Assembly (NCBI RefSeq): GCF_031581065.1
Contig: NZ_JAVLBN010000001.1
Coordinates: 1-64,000, forward strand
Length of the DNA stretch: 64,000 bases
Source of the DNA: Salibacter sp031581065
GTDB taxonomy: Bacteria; Bacteroidota; Bacteroidia; Flavobacteriales_G; Salibacteraceae
Direction of reading: 5' to 3'
Part shown: positions 34,333 to 43,440 of the stretch, piece by piece
How the letters are laid out: every line of letters begins with the position of its first letter
Numbering within the stretch: the first letter of the stretch is position 1
Translations under genes and position numbers: made by a program
The notes under the pieces: generated by a model
Told to the model about the DNA's origin: nothing
What the model saw: only the letters and a program-made list of their open reading frames with translations
Database searches by the model: none

Positions 34333-34346
34333 ATGACTTTCGTCAG
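34333..34346 (-). promoter_or_regulatory. Putative CRP/FNR-type operator upstream of ccoS-ccoNO
   Basis: ATGAC-TTTC-GTCAG is a TGAC-N4-GTCA palindrome. It has the half-site spacing of CRP/FNR regulators and nearly matches the copy upstream of ccoI (36807-36820). Confidence 0.6.
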
Positions 34347-34372
34347 TTTTAATTTATGCAAAAAATAAGGAC

Positions 34373-36769
34373 CTACTGGTCAGAACCAATAAGCCTTCCC
34401 GCCCATCTTGTGGCAATTGTCGTGAAAGCTACTACTGTAATAGAACTGAGCGGCATTAGAACTGCGGCAAGTATAGGCGTCAACAAGCCCTGTACGGCAA
34501 AAAACATCCCGATGGTATTATAAGCAATCGAGATCCCAAAACTGATTTTTACGATTCGCAGGGCCTTTTTACTGAAGTGTAAATAGGTGTCTAAATAGCT
34601 GAAAGAAGAAGCATCTAAAATTCCGTCACAAGCCGGTGAAAATTGATACACATCCTCAGCTACAGCTATACCAACATCAGCTTTTTTGAGGGCTCCGGCA
34701 TCGTTGAGTCCATCTCCTACCATCACAGCCTTTTTTCCTTGTTTTTGAAGAGTTGATACAAACTCCAGCTTTTCTTCAGGGGATTGGTTGAACTGCATGT
34801 GCTTTCGATCTTCAAAATACGGCTCTACTCTCTCCATTTCAGCCTCGTTATCACCTGATAACAGGAACATCTTAAATTGACCTTTCAATCTGGTGAGGAG
34901 AGTATTCAGTCCCGGTCTAAACTCTTTTTGAAGCGTGAATTTCCCCAGTACTGTTCCGTCAACCGCGAGATAGCTCTCTGTCGACAATGCTTTTTCCGGT
35001 TCTGACTGTTGAACCCAGCTCGACTTGCCGAGCAAAAAATGGTGACCATCTATTTTGGCTTCAATCCCTTTGCCTTCGTACTCCTCAAAATACTGGATTG
35101 GAACGGGATCTGACTGTAAAGAGTTTGTAATTGCTTTACTTACGGGATGATTCGATTGATTCGTGAGTGAATAAACCCATCTTTTAACCTCATCGTTGAG
35201 TGGCTTACCATCGTAAACGACTGTGGCATTTTTGCTGAGCGTGATGGTTCCGGTTTTGTCAAAGATGAGCGTATCAGAATAAGCCATTTTCTCAATCGCA
35301 TCAGTGTTTTTGAGGAAGAGTCCGTTCTTACCCAAAATGCGCATGGCATTGCCGAATGTAAAGGGAACGGTCAGAGCCAAAGCACACGGACAGGCCACAA
35401 TCAAAACTGAAGTAAAAACCTGTACAGCGCTTGCTGAGTCAAGGAATAGCCAAATGACAAAAGTGATTGTCGCTAAAATGAGCACACCAATCGTAAAGTA
35501 ACGACTCATCCTGTTGACGATACTGTTGATAGGCGTTTCGGCCTTTTGAAAAGCCTCCTGGTTCCACAAATTAGTCAGGTAACTTTGCGAAACGGGCTTG
35601 ATCGTCTCCACTTCAATAGAAGCTCCCATTTGCCTGCCTCCGGCAAACAGCTTATCACCCTTATGTTTGTGTACAGGTTGAGATTCTCCCGTCACAAAGC
35701 TGTAATCGATTCGTGCCTCATCGCTCGTTAAAACGGAATCGGCCGGAATCAGTTCTTTGTTTTTGATTTCCAAAATATCTCCAACCATCACATTTTTAAG
35801 CGGAATAATCTCTTTTACTCCATCTACAATTTTGGAAACAGCAATGGGAAAATAACTCTTGTAATCTCGCTCAAATGAAAGTGCCTGGTAAGTGTATTCC
35901 TGATACCATTTACCCACGAGCAACAGGAAAACAAACATGGCAAATGAATCCATGAAGCCCACTCCAGTACCTATCACAATCTCAGCTGTACTCCGTAAAA
36001 ATAAGGCAATAATCCCAATACTAATAGGTAAATCAATATTGACGAACTTTCCCTTTAGCGCCCTGTATGCCGATTTGTAATAATCTGATGCACTATACAG
36101 GAAAACAGGCAATGCGAGCGCAAAATTCAAGTACCCGAAAAGTTTTTGATATTGATCATCAACGATGTCGTTTATCGATAAATACTCGGGAAAGCTGAGC
36201 AGCATGATATTTCCAAAAGCAAATCCGGCAACACCTAATTTATAGTAAAAAGCTTTGCCAATCGTCTTTTTCTTTTTTTGGTCAGATCCCAAATTGATAG
36301 CCGGCTCATAACCTATCGTAGCCAACAGTTCAACCAAACCTCTCAGCGATCCTTCCTCAGCATTGAACGTGACGTAAACTTCTTTCTTTAAAAAGTTAAC
36401 CTGAGACCGAATAACTGAAGAATCGAGTCGGTTTAAGTGTTCGAGTAACCAAATACACGAACTACAATGAATCTTGGGAACGTAGAATGTGACTTTGGCT
36501 ATCTCCTCCTCGTGAAAATCGAGTAAACTCCCGGCAACTTCTTCGTTGTCGAGGAATTTATACTTCTCCCCTAAATCTGAATTGATGCGAATACCCGGAT
36601 TTTCATCCAAATCGTAATAAGCACACATCTCATTTTCATCGAGAAGTTCAAAAACCATCTTGCATCCCTCACAACAAAATGTTTTGTCGTGAGCGTGGAT
36701 CACTCCGGTATCACACGGACCACCGCAATGGTAGCAAGTCGCTTTGGTATGAGGATTTGGATTGGACAT
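34373..36769 (-). CDS. ccoI: CcoI-type copper-transporting P1B ATPase
   Basis: This 798-residue protein has an N-terminal cysteine domain (CYHCGGPCD, then CCEGCKMVF, residues 12-40) of the CcoI/FixI class. An HMA domain with HCSSC (101-105), eight helices, actuator TGES (360-363), the ion-site CPC (460-462), phosphorylation D504 in DKTGT and the hinge VGDGLNDA follow. It exports Cu+ for assembly of the oxidase CuB centre. It is first in the cluster, with a palindrome operator 38 bp upstream. Motif copies lie at 34378 (last codons), 35369 (in the CPC helix) and 36280 (linker after the HMA domain). Confidence 0.95.
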   Translation of the reverse strand: MSNPNPHTKATCYHCGGPCDTGVIHAHDKTFCCEGCKMVFELLDENEMCAYYDLDENPGIRINSDLGEKYKFLDNEEVAGSLLDFHEEEIAKVTFYVPKIHCSSCIWLLEHLNRLDSSVIRSQVNFLKKEVYVTFNAEEGSLRGLVELLATIGYEPAINLGSDQKKKKTIGKAFYYKLGVAGFAFGNIMLLSFPEYLSINDIVDDQYQKLFGYLNFALALPVFLYSASDYYKSAYRALKGKFVNIDLPISIGIIALFLRSTAEIVIGTGVGFMDSFAMFVFLLLVGKWYQEYTYQALSFERDYKSYFPIAVSKIVDGVKEIIPLKNVMVGDILEIKNKELIPADSVLTSDEARIDYSFVTGESQPVHKHKGDKLFAGGRQMGASIEVETIKPVSQSYLTNLWNQEAFQKAETPINSIVNRMSRYFTIGVLILATITFVIWLFLDSASAVQVFTSVLIVACPCALALTVPFTFGNAMRILGKNGLFLKNTDAIEKMAYSDTLIFDKTGTITLSKNATVVYDGKPLNDEVKRWVYSLTNQSNHPVSKAITNSLQSDPVPIQYFEEYEGKGIEAKIDGHHFLLGKSSWVQQSEPEKALSTESYLAVDGTVLGKFTLQKEFRPGLNTLLTRLKGQFKMFLLSGDNEAEMERVEPYFEDRKHMQFNQSPEEKLEFVSTLQKQGKKAVMVGDGLNDAGALKKADVGIAVAEDVYQFSPACDGILDASSFSYLDTYLHFSKKALRIVKISFGISIAYNTIGMFFAVQGLLTPILAAVLMPLSSITVVAFTTIATRWAGRLIGSDQ

Positions 36770-36806
36770 TGCGCTGCAAATTTCTCACAACAATTCATCC
36801 CAGAAA

Positions 36807-36820
36807 ATGACTCTCGTCAT
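36807..36820 (-). promoter_or_regulatory. Putative CRP/FNR-type operator upstream of ccoI
   Basis: ATGAC-TCTC-GTCAT is a perfect outer palindrome, centred about 36 bp upstream of a -7-like GAAATTTG (36784-36777). That spacing would put it near -41 of the start, as for class II activation. Confidence 0.62.
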
Positions 36821-36847
36821 GTTGCGATGTAATGAAGTTTAGCAAAT

Positions 36848-39466
36848 CTAACGAACAACAATACGCTTACGAACTGATTCTCCGTTTTGCATCTCAAACA
36901 AAACGATGTAAGTTCCCGATTGCAGGCTGCTCACTGATAAATTTTGTTCATCATTCACTGCTTTGGTCAAAACCGCCCGACCGGTAATATCAAAAATCCT
37001 CAACTCTAGAACTTTCTCTTCAGATTGCCAATTGAGCATCGTCTCTACAGGGTTTGGAAAAACTTCCAGTGCTGTAGAGTTTGAAGTCCGGCTCTGACCA
37101 ACAGAGCCCTGAGCAGGATCGAAAACCTCAACATTGTCGAGATAGATGTTGTTACCGCGCTCATTGTAAGATTCAAATCTCACGATCACATTTTCTCCAT
37201 CAGCAACTTGAGGTAATGAAATATTAACATGTTCCCAATCTGAAGTATCTTGAGGTGTCCAGTCGCTTTGCAATGTTTTATCTGTCGAATTCAAATCTTC
37301 TGCTCCTCTTTCAAAAACACGCTGAAAGGAATTTTCACAATCTGTCGATACGGCTACGATGAGCGAATCCTGAAAACCGGAGAATTTGAGCTGATAGCTG
37401 TAATCAAACGTGAGGTGAAGCTGGTTCTGACCATCAACTCTCAAAGCCGGGCTGTAAAGAAAATCGCGATCTCCGCTTCCCGTTAAATAGCTCGAAAGCT
37501 GCATAGTTGCTACCCGGTTCACTGTTCCGGTTGTACTCAATGCAGAGTCGAGTTCCCACGATTGATTGTCCTCTTCGTCATTTTTAACCCAACTTGAGTT
37601 GAGAAGTTCATCAATATTCTCAAACGTTTCCAAATAAGGCAACCCGCTATTCCCATTCTTTTTGAAACGAATAAAACGCGTATTATTCACGGTATTCATC
37701 TCCTGATTAGAGCCGCTGTAAACTACCTCAGCGTAAAACTCCAAATAACCCGATGATGGAATTTGAATGGGATCTAAAACGATTGAATCCTGTTGCTGTA
37801 AAGTTCCCGTCCCAATTGACTGTGTCATTTCAGCAGAACCGTAAAATCCATAAGTAACGCTCAAATCACTTTTATCAATTGTAATTGTGTTGTCAAAATG
37901 AATCACAGGTGAAAATGAATCTCCGCAAAGTGACAATTCATTTGATGGAGTAATCTCATTGATTGAAATATCAAAGCTGTTAGTTTGCGGATTTGAAGGT
38001 GTATAATTTTGAGCTAAATAATTGTAAGCCGCCTCTGCATCAATCATTCCTCTTCCGTAAGTATTGTCTTCTCCCGGATCACCGAGATCCACTGCCGAAT
38101 AATAAAGTGCCTCTTTGATTTCCTCGGCCGTAGCATTTGGAAAAGCTTCAGTGAGCAGCAATGACACTCCCGAAACATGCGGGGCTGCCATCGAAGTTCC
38201 CTGGTAATTATCGTAGGTGTAGTCAGATCCGTTTCGCACAGCAGAGCGCACATTAACCCCGGGGGCTACAACTTCAGGTTTTATTTCCAAAGCACCCGAT
38301 GACGGACAATATGAAGGTCCGCGTGATGAAAAACCTGCAATCAGATAAGAGGGATTATCAGCGTTCACCGCTCCAACAGCAAAATTATTGACCAACGATG
38401 GGTTTGAGCCCGCAGGCAAACCAACCGTACCACTACCCGGACCGCTGTTTCCCGCACTGTGAATACTCACAATCCCAGCATTCTCAAGTGCAATTAGGGT
38501 ATTTTCTACAATACCACCACAAACTTCTGGCAGGAAAATAGAGTCAAATGTGCGCCCCCATGAATTGTTGATCACATCCGGAATATCATCAGTTGTTGTG
38601 GAATCGCCATCAGGATTCAAAGCCCATTCATAACCGCGCATGATGTTGGGAAAAGTGCGAATATCAGCAGCGTTACTCACAATTGGGTCAGTTGCGATGA
38701 ACATCGATTCATAAGCGATTCCAATTGTGTCGTTTGTACTGCGATCTAGCCCGATACACGTTCCGTTCGTGTGCGTACCGTGACTGCTTCCTTTATCTCC
38801 CGGAATAACTTTATCATACGGAAACCAAACCTCATCAAGTGGTTTGTGGTTCCCCAGGTAATTCTCACTAATAGCAGGATGATCAGGCCAAACACCTGTA
38901 TCGAAATTGAGCACTTTTTGTCCTTTTCCCGTATAGCCGAGGTTCCATAAAAAGCGAGCATTTACGGCTTCTATTCCCGGTTCAATTCCACCCACAGATC
39001 GCGATTGAACGCTTTCACTTTTTTCAAACTCTACCGGAGCTATCTTGATTTCATCAGCGAGCTGGATAGATTGTACTTCTCCTACAGCCATCAATTCACG
39101 AACCTTTTCAGTTGAAGCCTTTAGCTCGATGACATTGGTAATCCAAAAAGTATGCTCGATATTATCCCTGTCAATATTCCCTTCTTTTATAATTATGTCC
39201 TGCGATTTTTTGTGAATATCCTTCAGGTAAGCCATCACGTATTTTGCTCGCTCTTTGCGGGAAATACCTTTGGATCTGACCGATAAATTGAGCGAATCCC
39301 AATTTGCCCAATTGGGACCAACAACTAAAATTTGGTATTCACTATTCGTTCTTACAGCCAATTCCTCCTGCAACGCATTGCTCAACTTCCAATCCTGTGA
39401 AAATGAACTATTTGCTAAAACTAAAAACAACACTATTCCACAAAGCCTCATCCAAAACTTACTCAT
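36848..39466 (-). CDS. S8 (subtilisin-like) serine peptidase with T9SS sorting domain
   Basis: This 872-residue protein has a signal peptide (1-23) and an inhibitor-like propeptide (about 30-145). The peptidase domain has catalytic D189 (NFDTGVWPDH), H229 (SSHGTHTNGT), oxyanion N340 (AGNSGPGSG) and S425 (GTSMAAPHVSG). Two beta-sandwich domains (about 490-780) and a C-terminal T9SS type A domain (EVFPNPVETMLNW...RIVVR) follow. It is probably a surface or secreted protease. It lies beyond the ccoI promoter region and is transcribed on the same strand, but is not an oxidase gene. Three motif copies lie in it (37090, 37423, 39272). Confidence 0.93.
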   Translation of the reverse strand: MSKFWMRLCGIVLFLVLANSSFSQDWKLSNALQEELAVRTNSEYQILVVGPNWANWDSLNLSVRSKGISRKERAKYVMAYLKDIHKKSQDIIIKEGNIDRDNIEHTFWITNVIELKASTEKVRELMAVGEVQSIQLADEIKIAPVEFEKSESVQSRSVGGIEPGIEAVNARFLWNLGYTGKGQKVLNFDTGVWPDHPAISENYLGNHKPLDEVWFPYDKVIPGDKGSSHGTHTNGTCIGLDRSTNDTIGIAYESMFIATDPIVSNAADIRTFPNIMRGYEWALNPDGDSTTTDDIPDVINNSWGRTFDSIFLPEVCGGIVENTLIALENAGIVSIHSAGNSGPGSGTVGLPAGSNPSLVNNFAVGAVNADNPSYLIAGFSSRGPSYCPSSGALEIKPEVVAPGVNVRSAVRNGSDYTYDNYQGTSMAAPHVSGVSLLLTEAFPNATAEEIKEALYYSAVDLGDPGEDNTYGRGMIDAEAAYNYLAQNYTPSNPQTNSFDISINEITPSNELSLCGDSFSPVIHFDNTITIDKSDLSVTYGFYGSAEMTQSIGTGTLQQQDSIVLDPIQIPSSGYLEFYAEVVYSGSNQEMNTVNNTRFIRFKKNGNSGLPYLETFENIDELLNSSWVKNDEEDNQSWELDSALSTTGTVNRVATMQLSSYLTGSGDRDFLYSPALRVDGQNQLHLTFDYSYQLKFSGFQDSLIVAVSTDCENSFQRVFERGAEDLNSTDKTLQSDWTPQDTSDWEHVNISLPQVADGENVIVRFESYNERGNNIYLDNVEVFDPAQGSVGQSRTSNSTALEVFPNPVETMLNWQSEEKVLELRIFDITGRAVLTKAVNDEQNLSVSSLQSGTYIVLFEMQNGESVRKRIVVR

Positions 39467-39507
39467 CCTTATCCTGTATTTAATAATTGACTAAATTGCG
39501 CACCCAA

Positions 39508-39957
39508 ATGCGGCAATCAATTTACATAATCATCTTGAGCGCATTCATATTCAGTTGCTCAACATCATCCAAAAGTACTTCATCAAACTCAAAAAGTGAG
39601 CATGAAGAACAGGTTAATGAACAAAACAAGATTACGAATACCGTTGTTCAGTTGAAAATAATTGAGCTGAAACAAAACGCTCAGTACAAAGGTTATCACG
39701 ATTGTAGTTGCCAAAATTGCGATGCTTTAGTCAAAGTTGAAAAACTTGTAAAACAAGGATTTGACTACCACGGTCAGATCCGTGAAAACGATACACTAAA
39801 TGTTCACTTCATATTTTCTCACCAACCCGATACTGCAAAATACCCGTTATTAAAAGAACACCCCCTAACTTCGCTAGAGAAGAATATGAAAATCGAGGCC
39901 GAGATATTTGATAAGCGATCCCGTTTTTCAGTTGAGTTTTACAAAACGTTGAGGTAA
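39508..39957 (+). CDS. Uncharacterised lipoprotein
   Basis: ATG 39508 begins MRQSIYIIILSAFIFSCSTSSKS, a clean lipoprotein signal with the lipid cysteine near residue 17. An upstream TTG in frame would spoil it. The 149-residue protein then has a low-complexity Ser/Lys linker and a beta-rich domain with a CSCQNCD cluster and repeated VHFIFSHQPDTAKYP. I do not recognise a family. It ends one base before the next gene, which is also an exported lipoprotein-like protein, so the two are probably cotranscribed and act at the envelope. A motif copy is at 39772. Confidence 0.75.
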   Translation: MRQSIYIIILSAFIFSCSTSSKSTSSNSKSEHEEQVNEQNKITNTVVQLKIIELKQNAQYKGYHDCSCQNCDALVKVEKLVKQGFDYHGQIRENDTLNVHFIFSHQPDTAKYPLLKEHPLTSLEKNMKIEAEIFDKRSRFSVEFYKTLR

Positions 39958-39958
39958 A

Positions 39959-42682
39959 ATGAAAAGAGTTTTTTATTTAATAGTGGTGGCTCTATTGAGC
40001 TTCCAGTGTAGTAATGATAATGGTCAGAACCGTGATTCAGCCAACACCGCTAGTCCCGAAGGAAGATTCGAATACGAATTGAACAGGCTCAAAGATCCTG
40101 CTACCGGAAAAATTCCTGAAGGAATCAAATTCAGGGAAATGGCTTTCTCACACACTTTACCTCAATCGAGCGGTTTGGAGAGAAGTGGCGCTCAAATATA
40201 CGAGCCCATTGGGCCTTACAATGTAGGCGGCCGAACCCGAGCACTCGCTTTTGATCAGGAAAATCCAGACATCATTTTGGCAGGAGGTGTTTCAGGCGGA
40301 ATGTGGCGTTCAACTGATGGTGGTCAGTCGTGGAACCGCACGACAAGCTCGATGGATATTTCTTCTGTATCTTGTGTTACGCAGGATACGCGATCTGGCC
40401 AAACAGATGTTTGGTATTACGGAACGGGAGAAACACGTGGTAACAGTGCAAGTAAGTCTTCATCAGCTCCTTACAACGGAAACGGGGTTTTCAAATCAAC
40501 CGATAACGGACAAACATGGACTCAGCTCACAAGCACTTCAACTGAACCGCAAACATTTTCAACCTGGAGTGCTGTTTTTACAATTACTACAGACCCGTCA
40601 CGCAACGACAGCGATATCGTACTCGCTTCAACTGAAAATGGCATTATGCGAAGTAATGATGGAGGTGATTCATGGAAAAATGTGCTGAGTGGCGGTTTTA
40701 CTACCGATTGGTCCGAGGTAGTTGGCACAACCTCAGGTATTTTCTACGCTCACATTTCAGGATCTGACCAGGAAGCCGGTATCTACAGAAGTACTGATGG
40801 TATGAACTGGTTGAAAATTTCACCATCTAATTTCCCAAATAACCAACAACGAGGAAGATTAGCGATAGCTCCTTCAAATGAGAATATCGTTTATTTCTTT
40901 TGTCGCACTCCCGGTGCCGGACAAAATATTGATCCAAGCGAGCCCAATTCAGAGAGCAACTCCTTTTGGCGTTATCGCTTCCTTAGTGGAGACGGAACAG
41001 GAAGCAATGGAGATTGGCTCAACCGATCATCAAACTTACCGCAATCAACAGAAGGTCATCACCAACTCAACACATTCAGTAACTACTGCATGTCACTCGC
41101 AGTAAAACCTGATGATCACGATGTGGTTTTTATTGGTGGTACAAATTTGTTCAGAACCACTGACGGTTTTGCTTCTTCATCTAACACGGCTCAATTAGGC
41201 GGTTACGATGCACAGGGGTACAATAATTACCGCTACATAAGAGATGGCCAACACCCCGATCAACACAACGTTAAATTCATGCCCGGCAATCCTGATGTGA
41301 TGTTGGCTTCATCTGACGGTGGCGTTCACAAAACTGAAGATTGCCTCGCTTTCAAAGTGATTTGGGAAGATTTGAATAATGGCTATGTCACCTCTCAGTT
41401 TTATGCTGTAGGGACTGTTCATGATACTGAAATTCCGCTAGCTGCTGGAGGAACTCAGGATAATGGAACATGGTTTACAAATACTGCTACAACTGATGAG
41501 AATTGGGAAAAAGTAAGAGGTGCTGACGGAGCTTACACGGCTTTGACCAATGGAGGTGCAACCGCTTTTATTTCTACTCAGTACGCAAATATCCAGCGTA
41601 CAGATATGAACCCAATAACAGGAAATGTGCTCAACAGAGAAAACATTATGCCCAATTTTCAGTGGGCTTCCTATTCTTTTGTTCATCCTTTTGCGCTCGA
41701 TCCAAAAGACAGGAACAAGATGTACTTACCAATTTTTAACGAGCTGTATAAAAATGTAAATCTGGCCTCGCCTTTTGTCAAAAACAACTGGAGCCAGGTT
41801 GCTGATTTATCTGTCAATGCCAATATCAAAGCTATTGGAGTTGCCCATAATGAGGATGTGGTTTATGTGGGTACTGATGCAAAACAGATTTACAGAATTG
41901 ACAATGCAAACTCAAACTCTACCACCACCTCAGTGACGAATAATATTTCTTCAGGGAATTACACTTCAAATATTGCTGTTGATCCACGCGATGCTGATAA
42001 AGCAATTGTCGTTTACTCGAACTACAACGTTGTAAGTCTTTGGTACACGGAGAATGGCGGCCAATCATGGACTGATATTGAAGGAAATTTAAAAGGTACT
42101 GCTCAACCGGGAATCCCGGATAACCTTCAGCACTTAAGTGATGGACCATCATGCCGCTGGGCTGAAATTGTACCAACTCAAGATGGGGATTCTTCGATTT
42201 ACCTCGTTGGAACGAGTATTGGTCTTTTTGCTGCTACAGAGCTCGATGGCGACAGTACTAACTGGGTTCAGCAAGGAACTCAAACAATTGGAAATGTTGT
42301 AGTTGATATGATTGACGTTAGATTGAGTGATGGCTACACTGTTGTGGGAACTCACGGAAACGGAATTTACTCCACAACATTGGATATGGGCGGAAATGTT
42401 GGTTTAGCTGATCAATCTGCTTACGAGAAAGAAATCGACTACACTCTTTATCCCAATCCGGCAAAGACGAACGTCAATATTACTTTTGAACTCCAACAAA
42501 ATGAGCGAGTTAAAATTGAAGTTTACAACATGAATGGTCAACGAGTTTTGACCCAGAAAAAACTCTTCAACAGCGGAAAAAACAACCAGCAACTGAATGT
42601 CAATAGTTTGACTTCAGGAAACTATCTTATACAATTGACTGGTGAATCCTTCAACATTGGAAAAATAATGACTGTACAGTAA
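39959..42682 (+). CDS. BNR/sortilin-like beta-propeller protein with lipobox and T9SS sorting domain
   Basis: This 907-residue protein begins MKRVFYLIVVALLSFQCSND, a lipoprotein signal with a cysteine at about 17. Many BNR/Asp-box turns follow (STDGGQSWNRT, STDNGQTWTQL, SNDGGDSWKNV, TENGGQSWTDI), as in sortilin-like and sialidase propellers. The end is a T9SS type A domain (YTLYPNPAKTNVNITF...GKIMTVQ). Having both a lipobox and a T9SS signal is unusual. The N-terminal cysteine may simply be part of a plain signal. It probably binds or degrades polymers at the surface. Motif copies lie at 40022, just after the lipobox, and 40760. Confidence 0.84.
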   Translation: MKRVFYLIVVALLSFQCSNDNGQNRDSANTASPEGRFEYELNRLKDPATGKIPEGIKFREMAFSHTLPQSSGLERSGAQIYEPIGPYNVGGRTRALAFDQENPDIILAGGVSGGMWRSTDGGQSWNRTTSSMDISSVSCVTQDTRSGQTDVWYYGTGETRGNSASKSSSAPYNGNGVFKSTDNGQTWTQLTSTSTEPQTFSTWSAVFTITTDPSRNDSDIVLASTENGIMRSNDGGDSWKNVLSGGFTTDWSEVVGTTSGIFYAHISGSDQEAGIYRSTDGMNWLKISPSNFPNNQQRGRLAIAPSNENIVYFFCRTPGAGQNIDPSEPNSESNSFWRYRFLSGDGTGSNGDWLNRSSNLPQSTEGHHQLNTFSNYCMSLAVKPDDHDVVFIGGTNLFRTTDGFASSSNTAQLGGYDAQGYNNYRYIRDGQHPDQHNVKFMPGNPDVMLASSDGGVHKTEDCLAFKVIWEDLNNGYVTSQFYAVGTVHDTEIPLAAGGTQDNGTWFTNTATTDENWEKVRGADGAYTALTNGGATAFISTQYANIQRTDMNPITGNVLNRENIMPNFQWASYSFVHPFALDPKDRNKMYLPIFNELYKNVNLASPFVKNNWSQVADLSVNANIKAIGVAHNEDVVYVGTDAKQIYRIDNANSNSTTTSVTNNISSGNYTSNIAVDPRDADKAIVVYSNYNVVSLWYTENGGQSWTDIEGNLKGTAQPGIPDNLQHLSDGPSCRWAEIVPTQDGDSSIYLVGTSIGLFAATELDGDSTNWVQQGTQTIGNVVVDMIDVRLSDGYTVVGTHGNGIYSTTLDMGGNVGLADQSAYEKEIDYTLYPNPAKTNVNITFELQQNERVKIEVYNMNGQRVLTQKKLFNSGKNNQQLNVNSLTSGNYLIQLTGESFNIGKIMTVQ

Positions 42683-43440
42683 TGTTTTACTTTTTATCAA
42701 AAGTCCTGGCATTCCTCATCTCCCCTTACTTTTGGGGATTTGGGCTTTTGATTGCTGCTTTCTTTTGGAAAGCGAAAAGAAAAAAACTACTCTTAGCCAG
42801 CATTATCGTTTTTTACATCTTCTCAAACAGAGCACTACACAACTTTGTATTGAGTAGTTGGGAAGTTCAAACGGTCAGAACCGAAAACCTCAGGCATCAC
42901 GACATCGGGATTGTTTTGGGCGGATTTGCTTACTATGACGAGCAGTTTGACAGAATCGAATTCAACAATTCTGCCGACAGAATTCTCATGCCCCTCAAGC
43001 TTTACAACCAGGGTAAACTCGATAAAATATTGCTGAGCGGAGGATCAGGAGAATTAATCGGCAGGGGACACCCTTACTCCGATTTGATCAAACAATTCCT
43101 CATCGATTCGGGAATTCCTGAAGATGATATTATTTCAGAAAGTGAATCGCGCAATACGCGTGAAAATGCTGAAATGACCAAAAAGGTTTTGGAACAACTG
43201 GATCTGACCGATAAGAAGCTTCTTCTCATAACTTCAGCTGCACACATGAAAAGAGCAAAGGCCTGCTTTGATCAAACAGGCCTTGTTGTAAATGAGTTTT
43301 CTGTTGATCGCGAATCGTCAGATCCGCGATACGATTTTGCTTTTTGGGTTGTTCCAAATGTTGAGATTCTCTCAAAGTGGAACAAACTCAATCACGAGGT
43401 AATCGGTTACCTGGCTTATTGGGCAGCAGGTTATGTTTAA
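42682..43440 (+). CDS. YdcF/ElyC-family (DUF218) membrane protein
   Basis: This 252-residue protein has two N-terminal helices (about 8-45) and a DUF218 domain. The domain has DIGIVLGGFAYYD, ADRILMPLKLYNQGKLDKIL, LSGGSGELIGRG, ESESRNTRENAEMT and LLITSAAHMKRA. ElyC of E. coli affects envelope and lipid-carrier balance, and the true reaction is unknown. Its ATG overlaps the stop of the preceding gene (TAATG). The last 4 bp overlap the convergent valS gene. Motif copies are at 42873 and 43200. Confidence 0.86.
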   Translation: MFYFLSKVLAFLISPYFWGFGLLIAAFFWKAKRKKLLLASIIVFYIFSNRALHNFVLSSWEVQTVRTENLRHHDIGIVLGGFAYYDEQFDRIEFNNSADRILMPLKLYNQGKLDKILLSGGSGELIGRGHPYSDLIKQFLIDSGIPEDDIISESESRNTRENAEMTKKVLEQLDLTDKKLLLITSAAHMKRAKACFDQTGLVVNEFSVDRESSDPRYDFAFWVVPNVEILSKWNKLNHEVIGYLAYWAAGYV

